Origin: Chloroflexota bacterium
Lineage (GTDB): Bacteria > Chloroflexota > Anaerolineae > Aggregatilineales > Phototrophicaceae
Direction: 5' to 3'
Assembly (NCBI GenBank): GCA_026706455.1
Contig: JAPOYS010000148.1
Location: forward strand, 55,330 to 119,329
DNA: 64,000 nucleotides
Shown here one piece after another: positions 8,778 to 18,417 of this stretch. The notes below the pieces were generated by a model. That model did not search any database and had not been told where the DNA came from. It saw nothing but the letters and a program-made list of their open reading frames with translations. Both the position numbers and the translations under genes were made by a program. Numbering within the stretch: position 1 is the first letter of the stretch; every line of letters starts with the position of its first letter.

Positions 8778-10589
8778 TCAGGTAACCCGCTCGCGCACGT
8801 AGAAAACGATGACGTCGCCTTCTTCAAAGTCGCTGACGCCGTCAAGCCCGATGCCGCATTCGAATCCGGTGCGCACTTCGCGCACATCGGTCTGGAAGCG
8901 CTTGAGCGAAGCGACGCTGACATTGTCGTGGATGATTGCGTCGCCGCGTTTCACCCGCGCTTTGGCGTTGCGCCGCGCTTCGCCCTTGCGGATGATGCTG
9001 CCGGCGACGACGCCGCTGCGCGGGATTCGGAATGTCTGCAGCACTTCGGACTCGCCGATAACCCGATTGACGAATTTGGGCTCCAGCATGCCATGCAAAG
9101 CCAACTCGATGTCTTCAAACAGCTTGTAGATGATATTGTAGCGCCGTATCTCCACGCCCTGCGCGTCAGCCGATGTCTGGGCGGCGTTGTCCACATCGAC
9201 GTTGAAGCCGAAGATGATGGCTTTGGACGCGCTGGCCAGCATCACGTCCGATTCGGTAATTCGCCCGACTTCCTGCCGCAGCACGCGTACGGCGATTCCC
9301 TCTTCATTGCGCTCAGATATATTGACCAATTCATCGGTGATGGGTTGGATGGAACCCTGCACATCCGCCTTCAGAATCATCGAGAGTTCTTTCGCATCGC
9401 CGGCTTGGAACTGCTGCAGAAAGTCTTCCAGCGTCAGCGCCGGCGTGATCTGCCCGCCAAAGGCGCGCGCGCGCTCGGCATCGCGGCGCTCTTCCGCTAG
9501 CCGGCGGGCGGCTTTTTCATTTGGCGCCACTTCAAACATGACCCCGGGCGCCGGCGGGGAATCGAGACCCAGTACGGCCACCGGCGTGGATGGGGTAGCG
9601 CGTTTGACTTCTTGCCCGGCGTGATCGAACATGGCTTTAATGCGGCCGCAGGATGTGCCGGCGACGATCGCGTCGCCGCGCTTCATCGTGCCATTCATCA
9701 CCAAGAGCGTCGCCATTGTGCCCCGGCTTCTGTCGACCTCGGCTTCAATCACCGACCCGCGCAATGTGCCGCGGGGGTTCGCCACAATCTGGTTTTCCTC
9801 GGCGACCAGCACAAGCGCTTCGAGCAGATCCTCGACGCCGGCGCCCGATAAGGAATCGACTGACGCCATGATTGTCGAGCCATCCCAGTCATCGGGAACC
9901 AAATCAAGTTCCGCCAATTGTTGTTTAACCAGGTCAGGATTCGCGTTGGCGCGGTCGACCTTGGTAATCGCGACGACCAGCGGGACATTGGCGGCGCGCG
10001 CGTGGTCCAGCGCTTCTCGCGTGGTTGGCATCACGCCGTCGTCGGCGGCGACGACGAGAATTGCGATATCGGCGCCCTGCGCGCCCCGCGCTCGCATAGC
10101 CGTGAAAGCTTCATGACCCGGCGTGTCCAGAAAGGTTAGCGCTTGGCCCCCATGCCGAGCTTGATAAGCGCCGATGTGCTGAGTGATCCCGCCAGCTTCG
10201 CCTTCGGCCACGGCGGTCTTGCGAATCGTATCGAGCAGCGTGGTCTTTCCATGATCAACGTGACCGAGAATCGTAATGATGGGCGGCCGCCGCGTCAAGC
10301 CGTCGGCCGACTCGCCCTCATACATCGCGCTCCATTTTTCTTCACGCTTCTCGGCGCGTTTTTCTTCTTCGTGGGCTGCGGCAACCGCGCTGGCGGACTC
10401 AGCGCTAAAGCCCAGTTCCTCTACTACAATCGCCGCTGTATCAAAATCTATCTGCTGGTTAATTGACGCCATGATGCCGTTGGAGATCAGCGTCTTCATG
10501 ACATCGATGGGGCTGGTTTCTATCAGTTCGGCCAATTCGCGAACTGTGAGATAATCCGGTACGAGGACTATTTTGCTTGCTTCTGCCAT
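8778..10589 (-). CDS. infB: Translation initiation factor IF-2 (short N-terminal region)
   Basis: ITILGHVDHGKTTLLD, GGITQHIGAYQ, DTPGHEAFTAMRARGAQ. Confidence 0.97.
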   Translation of the reverse strand: MAEASKIVLVPDYLTVRELAELIETSPIDVMKTLISNGIMASINQQIDFDTAAIVVEELGFSAESASAVAAAHEEEKRAEKREEKWSAMYEGESADGLTRRPPIITILGHVDHGKTTLLDTIRKTAVAEGEAGGITQHIGAYQARHGGQALTFLDTPGHEAFTAMRARGAQGADIAILVVAADDGVMPTTREALDHARAANVPLVVAITKVDRANANPDLVKQQLAELDLVPDDWDGSTIMASVDSLSGAGVEDLLEALVLVAEENQIVANPRGTLRGSVIEAEVDRSRGTMATLLVMNGTMKRGDAIVAGTSCGRIKAMFDHAGQEVKRATPSTPVAVLGLDSPPAPGVMFEVAPNEKAARRLAEERRDAERARAFGGQITPALTLEDFLQQFQAGDAKELSMILKADVQGSIQPITDELVNISERNEEGIAVRVLRQEVGRITESDVMLASASKAIIFGFNVDVDNAAQTSADAQGVEIRRYNIIYKLFEDIELALHGMLEPKFVNRVIGESEVLQTFRIPRSGVVAGSIIRKGEARRNAKARVKRGDAIIHDNVSVASLKRFQTDVREVRTGFECGIGLDGVSDFEEGDVIVFYVRERVT

Positions 10590-10660
10590 CCCTGCCTCCT
10601 TCAGTTTTGACGACCGTTCGAGGCAGGTTGGACCATCCCGCCTCCCTTAGCTCTGTCGCA

Positions 10661-10921
10661 TCATGATGGCGTCATCTGCCGCAGGTAATCACGGTCATCT
10701 TCGCTTAACTTGCGCCGAAGCGCTTTGCTCACTATTGGCAACGCAATCGCCTTATTCCAGCAGTCGGACCGGCCGCATAGATAAGCGCCGCGCCCGTTTA
10801 ACTTGCCCGATTCGTCGATCCGCAGTCGCTCCTGGCTGAATACCAAGCGCGTCAAGGCTTGTTTGTCCCGCTTGGCGCGGCAAACGACGCAACTACGCTG
10901 CGGCCGACGCTTGCTTGCCAT
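10661..10921 (-). CDS. ylxR: YlxR family (DUF448) RNA-binding protein
   Basis: RRPQRSCVVCRAKRDKQALTRLVF...GRGAYLCGRSDCW; located between nusA and infB. Confidence 0.9.
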   Translation of the reverse strand: MASKRRPQRSCVVCRAKRDKQALTRLVFSQERLRIDESGKLNGRGAYLCGRSDCWNKAIALPIVSKALRRKLSEDDRDYLRQMTPS

Positions 10922-10941
10922 GGGCTGCCCTCACGATCCAG

Positions 10942-12957
10942 CTAGTAGTCGTAGTCTTCCCAAACCTCTTCATCCCAACTGCCGCGTCCGCCCTTGCGCC
11001 GCCGCTTGGCGATTACCTCGCCGCTCTCCTCGTCCAGCACCAACTGCCGCCGCCGCTGGCGATCTTTGCGCCGCTGCTGTTTGCCCTTTTGACGATCGAG
11101 CTCGAATTCACGCTCGCCGTCGTCCTCTTGGAAATAACCGTCCGGGGCTGGCGCCTCTCGCGGAGCTTTCTTCTCAACGTCGGGCGCGTCCAAAGCCGGG
11201 ACCGGCGCGGCGACTGCTTCCTTGATTGCGCCGGCCTCCGCCAGAGCGTGTTCTGGCTGAGCCTCTTCAACGGGCTGGCCAAAAGCGTCCAGCAAAACGG
11301 GCGGCTGGTCTGTCTGCGCCTCCGCCTCCTCGCTTCGGATCGTTTCCGTCTCGTCGTCTACAGGCGCCTCTGCCGCGGTCGCCGTCTCGCTCTCATCAGC
11401 GGGGGCGATATCATCATCGTCTTCCTCAATGGAAAAGGCCTCCGCGAGCAGCTGATCAAGGTCGGCCGCCCGGATGATATCCAGCGCCGCGCGCAACTCG
11501 TCCATCGGCTCGCCTTCCAAATCGACGAACTTGCGGCTCACCATGGTTTCATCAACGGCGCAGATCAGCATCACCTCGCCGATGTTGCCAAAGGGCTCCA
11601 GGATATCAAGCACTTCTTGGGAAACGGCCAAAACATCCAGCGGCAATTCGAATAGCTGCGGCGCGAGATTCTCGCGGGCTTCCTTGCGCTGCTGCAAGAA
11701 GATTTCATGCGCCTGGTCGCGCTGTTCCTGCGAGAGCTGCTCGACAATGTCGGCAAAGCGCGCGAGCGACTTGTATTCCTCCGGCATAACCGCCAGTTCA
11801 AGGCGCTTCTTTTCCATGATGCGCAGGGATTCAGCGATCAGATCGGCATGACGCTCGGTCAAGCTATCCAGCGGCGGATTCTCAAGATTCTCCAAAGCGC
11901 CTTGCACCGTTTCAGCGACGCTCTTGATATCGATGCGCCAGCCCGTGAGCTTGGCGGCCAAGCGCGCGTTTTGCCCTTCGCGCCCGATCGCCAGGGACAA
12001 CTGGTCATCGGGCACCAGCACAACCGCCGTCTTGCCTTCAATGGGGTCATCATCAAGATAAACGCCGGTGACGCGCGCCGGACTCAGCCCCTTCGAGATG
12101 AAAGCCACGGCGTCGTTGTTCCATTCGATGACATCAATCTTCTCGTTGTGCAGCTCCTTGACGATATTCTGGATGCGAATGCCACGCATGCCGACGCAGG
12201 CGCCGACCGGGTCAATCCCATCTTGCAGCGCCGCGACGGCCACTTTCGACCGGTGCCCCGCTTCGCGCGCGATATTCTTGATTTCGACCTGCCCATTGTA
12301 AATCTCGGGGACCTCGTATTCCAGCAAGCGGCGAAGCATACTGCGGTGGGCGCGGCTGACGAGAATCTGCGGGCCCCGGTTGCTCTTGGACACTTCCACG
12401 ACGAAGACGCGGATCTTCTCGTGCGTTCGGTAGCGCTCTCCCGGGATTTGATGTTGCCGCGGCAGATCCGCTTCCGCCCGGCCCAAGCTGAGCGTGACCT
12501 TTCTCGCGTTGACGCTTTGCACCGTGCCGGTGATCAGATCGCCTTCCCGGTTGATAAACTCGTCGTAGAGCGAGTTGCGCTCGGCTTCGCGGATTTTCTG
12601 GAGGATGACTTGCTTGGCGGTTTGCGCGGCAATGCGCCCAAAGCTCTTGGTCGTGTGCTCGACTTGCACCATGACGACATCGTTCAATTGCGCTTCCGGC
12701 TCAAAGAATCGCGCGCGCTCCAAGGTGACTTCAGTCGCGTCGTTCAATACGGCATCGACGACTTCTTTCTCAACAAAGACCATTTGCCGCCCCGTTTTGA
12801 GGTCGATCTTCGCTTCAATCTCCTGGGCGGCGCTGGCGCCGGTATCTTTGCGATAAGCCGAGACCAAGGCGCTCTGAAGCGCATCCAAAATGATGTCTTC
12901 CGGCAAGGCGCGAATATCCTCAATTTCCTTGAATGCGCTTCCCAATTCGTTCGACAT
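10942..12957 (-). CDS. nusA: Transcription termination/antitermination factor NusA with acidic then basic C-terminal extension
   Basis: S1/KH region: [57 protein letters not shown]; followed by an Asp/Glu-rich and Lys/Arg-rich tail. Confidence 0.95.
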   Translation of the reverse strand: MSNELGSAFKEIEDIRALPEDIILDALQSALVSAYRKDTGASAAQEIEAKIDLKTGRQMVFVEKEVVDAVLNDATEVTLERARFFEPEAQLNDVVMVQVEHTTKSFGRIAAQTAKQVILQKIREAERNSLYDEFINREGDLITGTVQSVNARKVTLSLGRAEADLPRQHQIPGERYRTHEKIRVFVVEVSKSNRGPQILVSRAHRSMLRRLLEYEVPEIYNGQVEIKNIAREAGHRSKVAVAALQDGIDPVGACVGMRGIRIQNIVKELHNEKIDVIEWNNDAVAFISKGLSPARVTGVYLDDDPIEGKTAVVLVPDDQLSLAIGREGQNARLAAKLTGWRIDIKSVAETVQGALENLENPPLDSLTERHADLIAESLRIMEKKRLELAVMPEEYKSLARFADIVEQLSQEQRDQAHEIFLQQRKEARENLAPQLFELPLDVLAVSQEVLDILEPFGNIGEVMLICAVDETMVSRKFVDLEGEPMDELRAALDIIRAADLDQLLAEAFSIEEDDDDIAPADESETATAAEAPVDDETETIRSEEAEAQTDQPPVLLDAFGQPVEEAQPEHALAEAGAIKEAVAAPVPALDAPDVEKKAPREAPAPDGYFQEDDGEREFELDRQKGKQQRRKDRQRRRQLVLDEESGEVIAKRRRKGGRGSWDEEVWEDYDY

Positions 12958-13174
12958 GCTGCCTCACTCCGAATGCCGCGCTTCGTTTCATGGCAGAGTT
13001 CGCGCCATGCCCAGATAAAACGAAAAGTGGGGGGCTCCCACTTCTTGCGAAAACTTGCCTATGCGCGAAATATAACACGCATTCCAGCGGGCGTCAAGGA
13101 TTGTCGCGGCTCTGGTCCCGCATCTGCCAAGCTGATCCGCCGGGCGCCCCGTCGCCAGCGCGTTGATGCCCGGC

Positions 13175-16100
13175 TCAGCCTAGCGGAAAGGGCGGAAACT
13201 TGGAGACTTTTCCAGCGCTTGAATCGCTGACGTATACGAAGCCCGCCTCATCGACGGCGATTCCGCCGATATCCGCGAATTGCCCGTCGGCGCTTATCTC
13301 GCCCGCTTCCGCGAATGCGCCCAGGCATTCGCCAGCCGTGGTGTACACCAGGATCCGTTTGCCGTCCGGGTCGGTGACGTAGAGAAAATCTCGCGTTTCA
13401 TCCAGGGCGAGATACGGTCGATTGAAGGTCGTATCGTACCAGCCGCGCACGCGGAAATCCGTCAGATGGGCGCCGCCCACATCAAAGACGGAGATGCGGC
13501 GGTTCCAGGTATCGGCGATGAAGAGCCGGCCGTCGCTGTGAATGGCGATGCCGCTGGGCTCGTCCAACTCGCCGGGCCCGCTGCCGCCGCTGCCGATATC
13601 ATATAGATGCGTCGCCTGTGCTTCCTCGAGCCTGTATACGCGGATACGCTTGTTGCCGGTGTCGGATACGAAGACGCGATCGGCATCATAAACCGCCACG
13701 TCTCGCGGACCCCAAAAGCCATCCTTCGGTTCGAGCGGCGCGTCGAAGCCAAACTCGCCGGCGACGCCCCATTGCATTACTGCCGCGTCAGTCGCGTCAA
13801 GGCGCTGAACGCGATAATGCCAAGTGTCAACCACCAGCAGATCGCCGCTGTCTAGCGCGGCGACGCTGTTCGGTCGATTGAAGACGACCGCGTCAGCAGC
13901 GCCGATCGTGCGGACATACTCGCCCTCGTCGGTGTAGACATGCACGCGATTGGCCTGTTCATCGGCCACGTAGACGAAACCATTGGATGCAGACATGCCC
14001 AGTGGATTTTGCATCCTATTGCTGTCTGCATCAAACTCAAGCAGCGGGCTGACAGGCTGCCAATTGGCGACGCACTGATTGATTTCAAGCGGGATATTGC
14101 TCGGCACATCGCCATCGCCCAGGCCGTATTCCCAGATCTTGGCGGCGAAATCCTTGCGAATATAGACATGCATGAGGTCGGAGACGGGCCAGTTGGTCAA
14201 GGAAAAGTCCTTGCCGGTCGCCTCGCCATATTGATCATAATCGCGCGACCACCATATATCGAAAATGCCGCGGCGCAGCGCGGTCGCGTCATTGTTGCCG
14301 GGCGAGAAATCCAAGACCTTGAGTATCCGCTGCGGGGTCAAGTTGAAGTATTCTTGCATCGGCCACCACATGCGCATGTGATCGCGCCGCAAGTAATGAT
14401 CTTCCAGAATCGGTTCCACATCGCTGCGATGAACGCCGCCGACCACGACAAATATGGCGTCTTGCAAGTTCTGTACCGTTGGATTGCCGCCTACAAAGAC
14501 GGCCTCGGTGTAATCCCGGAAGTACCAGCTGTAGGGCCAGGACACTTCATCGTCGTACGCGAGTCTCAAGTCCTTGCCATCGGTCAGGCGCAGGCTCATC
14601 TCGTTGATATCGTCCAGGACCCACTTGACGGCTGGTCCAGCGTGCGCGTACACCAGCAGCTCGGTTGGCAGGTCGTAATTGATGAACGAGGCCATCCAGG
14701 CGGCGCGAAGAGTAACGAGGCTGAGCAGGCCGAAGATTGTCGCGGCGCCAAGGCGGCGGATGTGCATCCAGCTAGTTTGTCGCGCGAGCCGCAGGAGCGG
14801 GTAAGCCAAACCGAGCGCCACGAAAAGCGAAGCCAGCCATGAATAGCTGCGCTCAAGTTGCGCCTTCTCGAGACCGGCCAGGGGCGGGTGACCGGTGACG
14901 AAGGCGCCGACAACTTGCGCCAGGCAAACGAAAAAAGCAGGCAGGAGCAGCAGCGCCAGCCAACCGCGCGACAAGAATCTGGCGCCGTCAATGCGGGAAA
15001 ATACGCCGCCGAAGTACCAAGCCGTGATGAAGATCATGGGCGTCGTCAAGTGCGTGCCGAGCCAGGGCATCTTCTCGCCGGCGAGGGAATAACCGACAAG
15101 ATTCAAGACCGCCCACCAAGCCAGCAGAAGCAGGAAGGGGAGCCGCTTGAGCCGGTCGTCGTCAAGGTCTGGCGCGCTGAGCGCAATCTGCGAATCGATC
15201 GGGCCGGGCGCGTCATTAGCGCCCGCAGGTTCTGGCCTCTGCTCGTCGCTGGCTGCTGCCATCGATTCATGGCGCGATTCGTTTTTATCCGAGTCCCGCG
15301 CTTCGGTCGATTCCGCAGCGTCGAGGACCGTTTCCGCCACGGTGTCAACCTGGCCGACGCGCAGGCTTTCGCCCGCGATGATTCGCTCGCGGCGGCTCTT
15401 CCAAAAGCAAGTCAGGCCGGCGAACATCGCGCAAACGCTGCCGACAATGGGCAGAAACTCGTAAGTCGGCATGATTATCAGGAGATAGTAGTATTGCGGT
15501 TGACTGCCGCGCCGGACGCCCTGCTGCTCCAGCCAGTAGCCCAGGCTGTAGATCATGCCCGTGCCCAAGCCGGCGATATTGGTGAATACGCTGGTGAAGA
15601 AGAAGGCGAATATGATGTGGAATAGCGCGGCGGCGATCAGCCAACGCTTCCAGTTCCAAGTCAAACCGATGACGAGGGAAAGCAGAGCCAGCGGCGCGAA
15701 GACGAAGGCGCCGGCCAGAAACTGCCCAACCTGCGCCGCGGACCCCATATTGGGCAGGCTGGCAAAGAGACCATAAGCGCCGCTTGGCAGAGACTCGGCC
15801 AGGCTGGCGTACTCGGCGCTTGAGCCGCCCATCAACCGTACGAAGAGCGCTGTCGTCCAGGGCAATATCAGCGTGACAATCAGGACGATGATGTCTACTT
15901 CGGGAAACTGATGAAGAAAAGCCCAGAAGCCGCCCGATTCCGGCCTGTCTTCGGCTTGCATGTCGTCACTCAGGGCGCGTCGGCGAGCATCGCGCAAAAG
16001 GTAAACGGCGACCAAAATCGCGATTATCCAGAGCGCAAAGCCCGGCGTCCAGCGAATCGGCGGACCCGGCTCAGCCGCTTCAGCTTCCGCGCTGTCGGCA

Positions 16101-17140
16101 TCGGGGATCGCCGGCTCGGCGGTTTCAGTCGCCTGCGGAAAGTGAGACAGCTCTTCTATGTAGAGTAGACTGCCGGCAGTGGCCAGCGCTATTAACAGAA
16201 TGGCGGCGACTTCGCGCCAAGGCAGCTGACGCCAGCGATCGCGAAAGGCGTAGAGCGCCGTCGACGCCAATACAAAGACGGCGCTGAGAATCGAGAGCGC
16301 CATCCAGTTGATCCAGCTGGATCGCTCAAGATCGGAGAGCTCAGCCCAACTCGTGCCACGCCCGGGCAGGATCTCGGCTGGGACAACGTCGACCACAATA
16401 TACATGCCGAGCGTCGTCACCCCGCCGAGCAGGATGCCGAGCATGATGGAATGGAATATCGGCTTGCCGCGCAGCTTGTAACGATGCTGCGCCAGGCGCG
16501 TGAAAAAGTAGATAACGAGGAAGCTGCCGAAAATGGCGATGTAAATGAAAGCCGTCTCTTTCGATCCCAGATTTAGAATCATGGCGGCCGCGAAGAGATA
16601 TAGCCAAATGGCGCGCCGGCGGAAGCGGGGCGAGCCGTCGAGATACATCAGGATGCAGTAAGCCATGATCAAGCCGAAAAGGATGGATGGCGTGTCGTGC
16701 CGGATGTAGCGATTGTAGTAGAGCAATAATGGCGAAATCAGCAGCAGGAATGACGCGAGCATGGCGCCCCAGCGGCCAAGCCATTTGCGCAGCAGCAAGG
16801 GAAACATCACCATCAGCACGCCGAGGACGGCGGTGTAGAGGCGTCCGGAGAAATCGCTGTCGCCAAAGAGATAGAAGGACAGAGCGGTCGCGTGAAAGAG
16901 TACGGGACCGTGCATCAGCGGCGTGTGCTGAAAGTTGCCTTCGTTGTACAGGTTGTACGAAAAGCGGGTGTGCAAACTTTCATCGTGGCTCATCACGCGC
17001 TCGCCCAAAAAATGAAAGCGCGTGAAGACCGCCAGCAGCAGGATGACGATATAAAAGCCGGCTTCCCATTTAATTGGAATATGCAAAGGGAGAGCGCGAC
17101 CCAATGCGTTATCTTCCTGTTGATTAGGCGTTGTTATCAT
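13175..17140 (-). CDS. TIGR03663-like (Agl23-type) PMT-like membrane protein with C-terminal NHL-repeat beta-propeller
   Basis: 1321 aa. N-terminal GT-C-like domain FLGERVMSHDESLHTRFSYNLYNEGNFQHTPLMHGPVLFHATA. C-terminal NHL-type repeats NPLGMSASNGFVYVADEQANRVHVYT, GPRDVAVYDADRVFVSDTGNKRIRVYR, PSGIAIHSDGRLFIADTWNRRISVFD, GGIAVDEAGFVYVSDSSAGKVSKF. Confidence 0.85.
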   Translation of the reverse strand: MITTPNQQEDNALGRALPLHIPIKWEAGFYIVILLLAVFTRFHFLGERVMSHDESLHTRFSYNLYNEGNFQHTPLMHGPVLFHATALSFYLFGDSDFSGRLYTAVLGVLMVMFPLLLRKWLGRWGAMLASFLLLISPLLLYYNRYIRHDTPSILFGLIMAYCILMYLDGSPRFRRRAIWLYLFAAAMILNLGSKETAFIYIAIFGSFLVIYFFTRLAQHRYKLRGKPIFHSIMLGILLGGVTTLGMYIVVDVVPAEILPGRGTSWAELSDLERSSWINWMALSILSAVFVLASTALYAFRDRWRQLPWREVAAILLIALATAGSLLYIEELSHFPQATETAEPAIPDADSAEAEAAEPGPPIRWTPGFALWIIAILVAVYLLRDARRRALSDDMQAEDRPESGGFWAFLHQFPEVDIIVLIVTLILPWTTALFVRLMGGSSAEYASLAESLPSGAYGLFASLPNMGSAAQVGQFLAGAFVFAPLALLSLVIGLTWNWKRWLIAAALFHIIFAFFFTSVFTNIAGLGTGMIYSLGYWLEQQGVRRGSQPQYYYLLIIMPTYEFLPIVGSVCAMFAGLTCFWKSRRERIIAGESLRVGQVDTVAETVLDAAESTEARDSDKNESRHESMAAASDEQRPEPAGANDAPGPIDSQIALSAPDLDDDRLKRLPFLLLLAWWAVLNLVGYSLAGEKMPWLGTHLTTPMIFITAWYFGGVFSRIDGARFLSRGWLALLLLPAFFVCLAQVVGAFVTGHPPLAGLEKAQLERSYSWLASLFVALGLAYPLLRLARQTSWMHIRRLGAATIFGLLSLVTLRAAWMASFINYDLPTELLVYAHAGPAVKWVLDDINEMSLRLTDGKDLRLAYDDEVSWPYSWYFRDYTEAVFVGGNPTVQNLQDAIFVVVGGVHRSDVEPILEDHYLRRDHMRMWWPMQEYFNLTPQRILKVLDFSPGNNDATALRRGIFDIWWSRDYDQYGEATGKDFSLTNWPVSDLMHVYIRKDFAAKIWEYGLGDGDVPSNIPLEINQCVANWQPVSPLLEFDADSNRMQNPLGMSASNGFVYVADEQANRVHVYTDEGEYVRTIGAADAVVFNRPNSVAALDSGDLLVVDTWHYRVQRLDATDAAVMQWGVAGEFGFDAPLEPKDGFWGPRDVAVYDADRVFVSDTGNKRIRVYRLEEAQATHLYDIGSGGSGPGELDEPSGIAIHSDGRLFIADTWNRRISVFDVGGAHLTDFRVRGWYDTTFNRPYLALDETRDFLYVTDPDGKRILVYTTAGECLGAFAEAGEISADGQFADIGGIAVDEAGFVYVSDSSAGKVSKFPPFPLG

Positions 17141-17187
17141 GCCCTGGCGACCTGGCGAGTAGATATTTCCATATTGGAGCCTGAACC

Positions 17188-17718
17188 TTAGAGATCCGGC
17201 GCCGGCGTGTTTTGCAGGTTGGGCAAGCGAAGGCGCGCGTTTGGCTGCGCCGTCGCCGGGCTGTACGGTCTGGCGGCAAGAGGCGTGTCCGGCGTATGAG
17301 CGATGCTGAAAGCGTTTGGCAGGCGCGGCAAATCGACGGGCAATAACGAAGAATGAAAGCCGATTATCATCGGCAGCAGCAATGCGATGGTTATCGCCAA
17401 TAATGCCAAACCATAGCTGAGCTGCGCAGTGGATTGCGAAGCGAAATCGCTAAGCGCGGGCGGACGCGTCCCCGGCGCATGCAGGTCAAGTTGCAGCGCC
17501 GTCCAAAGCTGGTCCAGCCGCTGCGGATCCGGGCGGCCGAGGGTTGGCAGGTTGCGCTCCAATTTCAGCGCAAACTCCCGGTGGCGCCGAAATTCAGCGT
17601 GACAATCTTCGCATTCGTTGATGTAACGCCCGACGCGCCGGCGTACAGAGTCGGAAAGATCGCCGCTTACGAAGCGCGCCATGTGTACCTTGCAGTAGCG
17701 CAGCTTGAATCTAATCAC
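17188..17718 (-). CDS. Putative zinc-finger (zf-HC2) anti-sigma factor, single TM
   Basis: N-terminal C..HMARFVSGDLSDSVRRRVGRYINECEDCHAEF, then one TM (YGLALLAITIALLLPMIIG); adjacent to an ECF sigma gene. Confidence 0.75.
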   Translation of the reverse strand: MIRFKLRYCKVHMARFVSGDLSDSVRRRVGRYINECEDCHAEFRRHREFALKLERNLPTLGRPDPQRLDQLWTALQLDLHAPGTRPPALSDFASQSTAQLSYGLALLAITIALLLPMIIGFHSSLLPVDLPRLPNAFSIAHTPDTPLAARPYSPATAQPNARLRLPNLQNTPAPDL

Positions 17719-17745
17719 GGTCTTGCTTGCGCCTCGCGCCCTGGC

Positions 17746-18393
17746 TTAAAGGACATTTTGCAGTTCTTCCAGCAAGCCCAATCCCACCGGCTGCAAGGAT
17801 TGCTTCAGCCGCTGATGCCCCAGTCGAACGCGGCTCTCGGCGGTCTTTTGCGGGCAGCCCATTACGTCGGAGATTTCACGATAGGTCATGCCTTGCCCAT
17901 AGCGCAGCACGATCGCTTCGCGCAGGCGGGGCGAGAGATCGAGCAAAGCCTTCGCGATCGAGTCACTGGCGTCGCGGCGAATGAGCGCCGCCTCGGGCGC
18001 TTCCGACGGCGGCGCCTTCAGCTCCAAGCCCAGCCACTGCGTAATATCCACCGTGATGAAACGTTTGCGGCGGTAGGTATTGCGGCAACGGCTTACGGCA
18101 ATCGTGTAGAGCCAGGTCTTCAATGAGGCTTTGCCGGAATCAAAGCGATGCAGATTTTTGAATGCGTACAGGAAGGACTCTTGCAAGATATCTTCGGCGT
18201 CCTGCTCGTTCATCAGCAGGCTGTAACACAGTCGGTACAGGCTGGCGGCGAAACGCTCGTACAGCTCCGCGTAACCGACTTGATCGCCTTTCAGAGCGCG
18301 TTCAATGATCGCATCCACTTCCGCGTGGCTTTGCTTTCGGCTTAGGGTCATATTCAGGCACTCGCTGCGGTTGTCATTTGGACACTCCCTCAT
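17746..18393 (-). CDS. ECF-type RNA polymerase sigma factor
   Basis: YAELYERFAASLYRLCYSLLMNEQDAEDILQESFLYAFKNLHRFD...WLYTIAVSRCRNTYRRK (region 2) and REAIVLRYGQGMTYREISDVMGCPQKTAESRVRLGHQRLK (region 4). Confidence 0.93.
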   Translation of the reverse strand: MRECPNDNRSECLNMTLSRKQSHAEVDAIIERALKGDQVGYAELYERFAASLYRLCYSLLMNEQDAEDILQESFLYAFKNLHRFDSGKASLKTWLYTIAVSRCRNTYRRKRFITVDITQWLGLELKAPPSEAPEAALIRRDASDSIAKALLDLSPRLREAIVLRYGQGMTYREISDVMGCPQKTAESRVRLGHQRLKQSLQPVGLGLLEELQNVL

Positions 18394-18417
18394 CTACACA
18401 TTGGCGCGCGAACATCC

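Noticed and set aside
11707-13230. 507-aa plus-strand ORF
   Set aside because: Entirely antisense to nusA, which has clear S1/KH motifs; an artefact of high GC and few stops.
13940-15625. Plus-strand ORFs of 300 and 255 aa
   Set aside because: Antisense to the TIGR03663-like gene.
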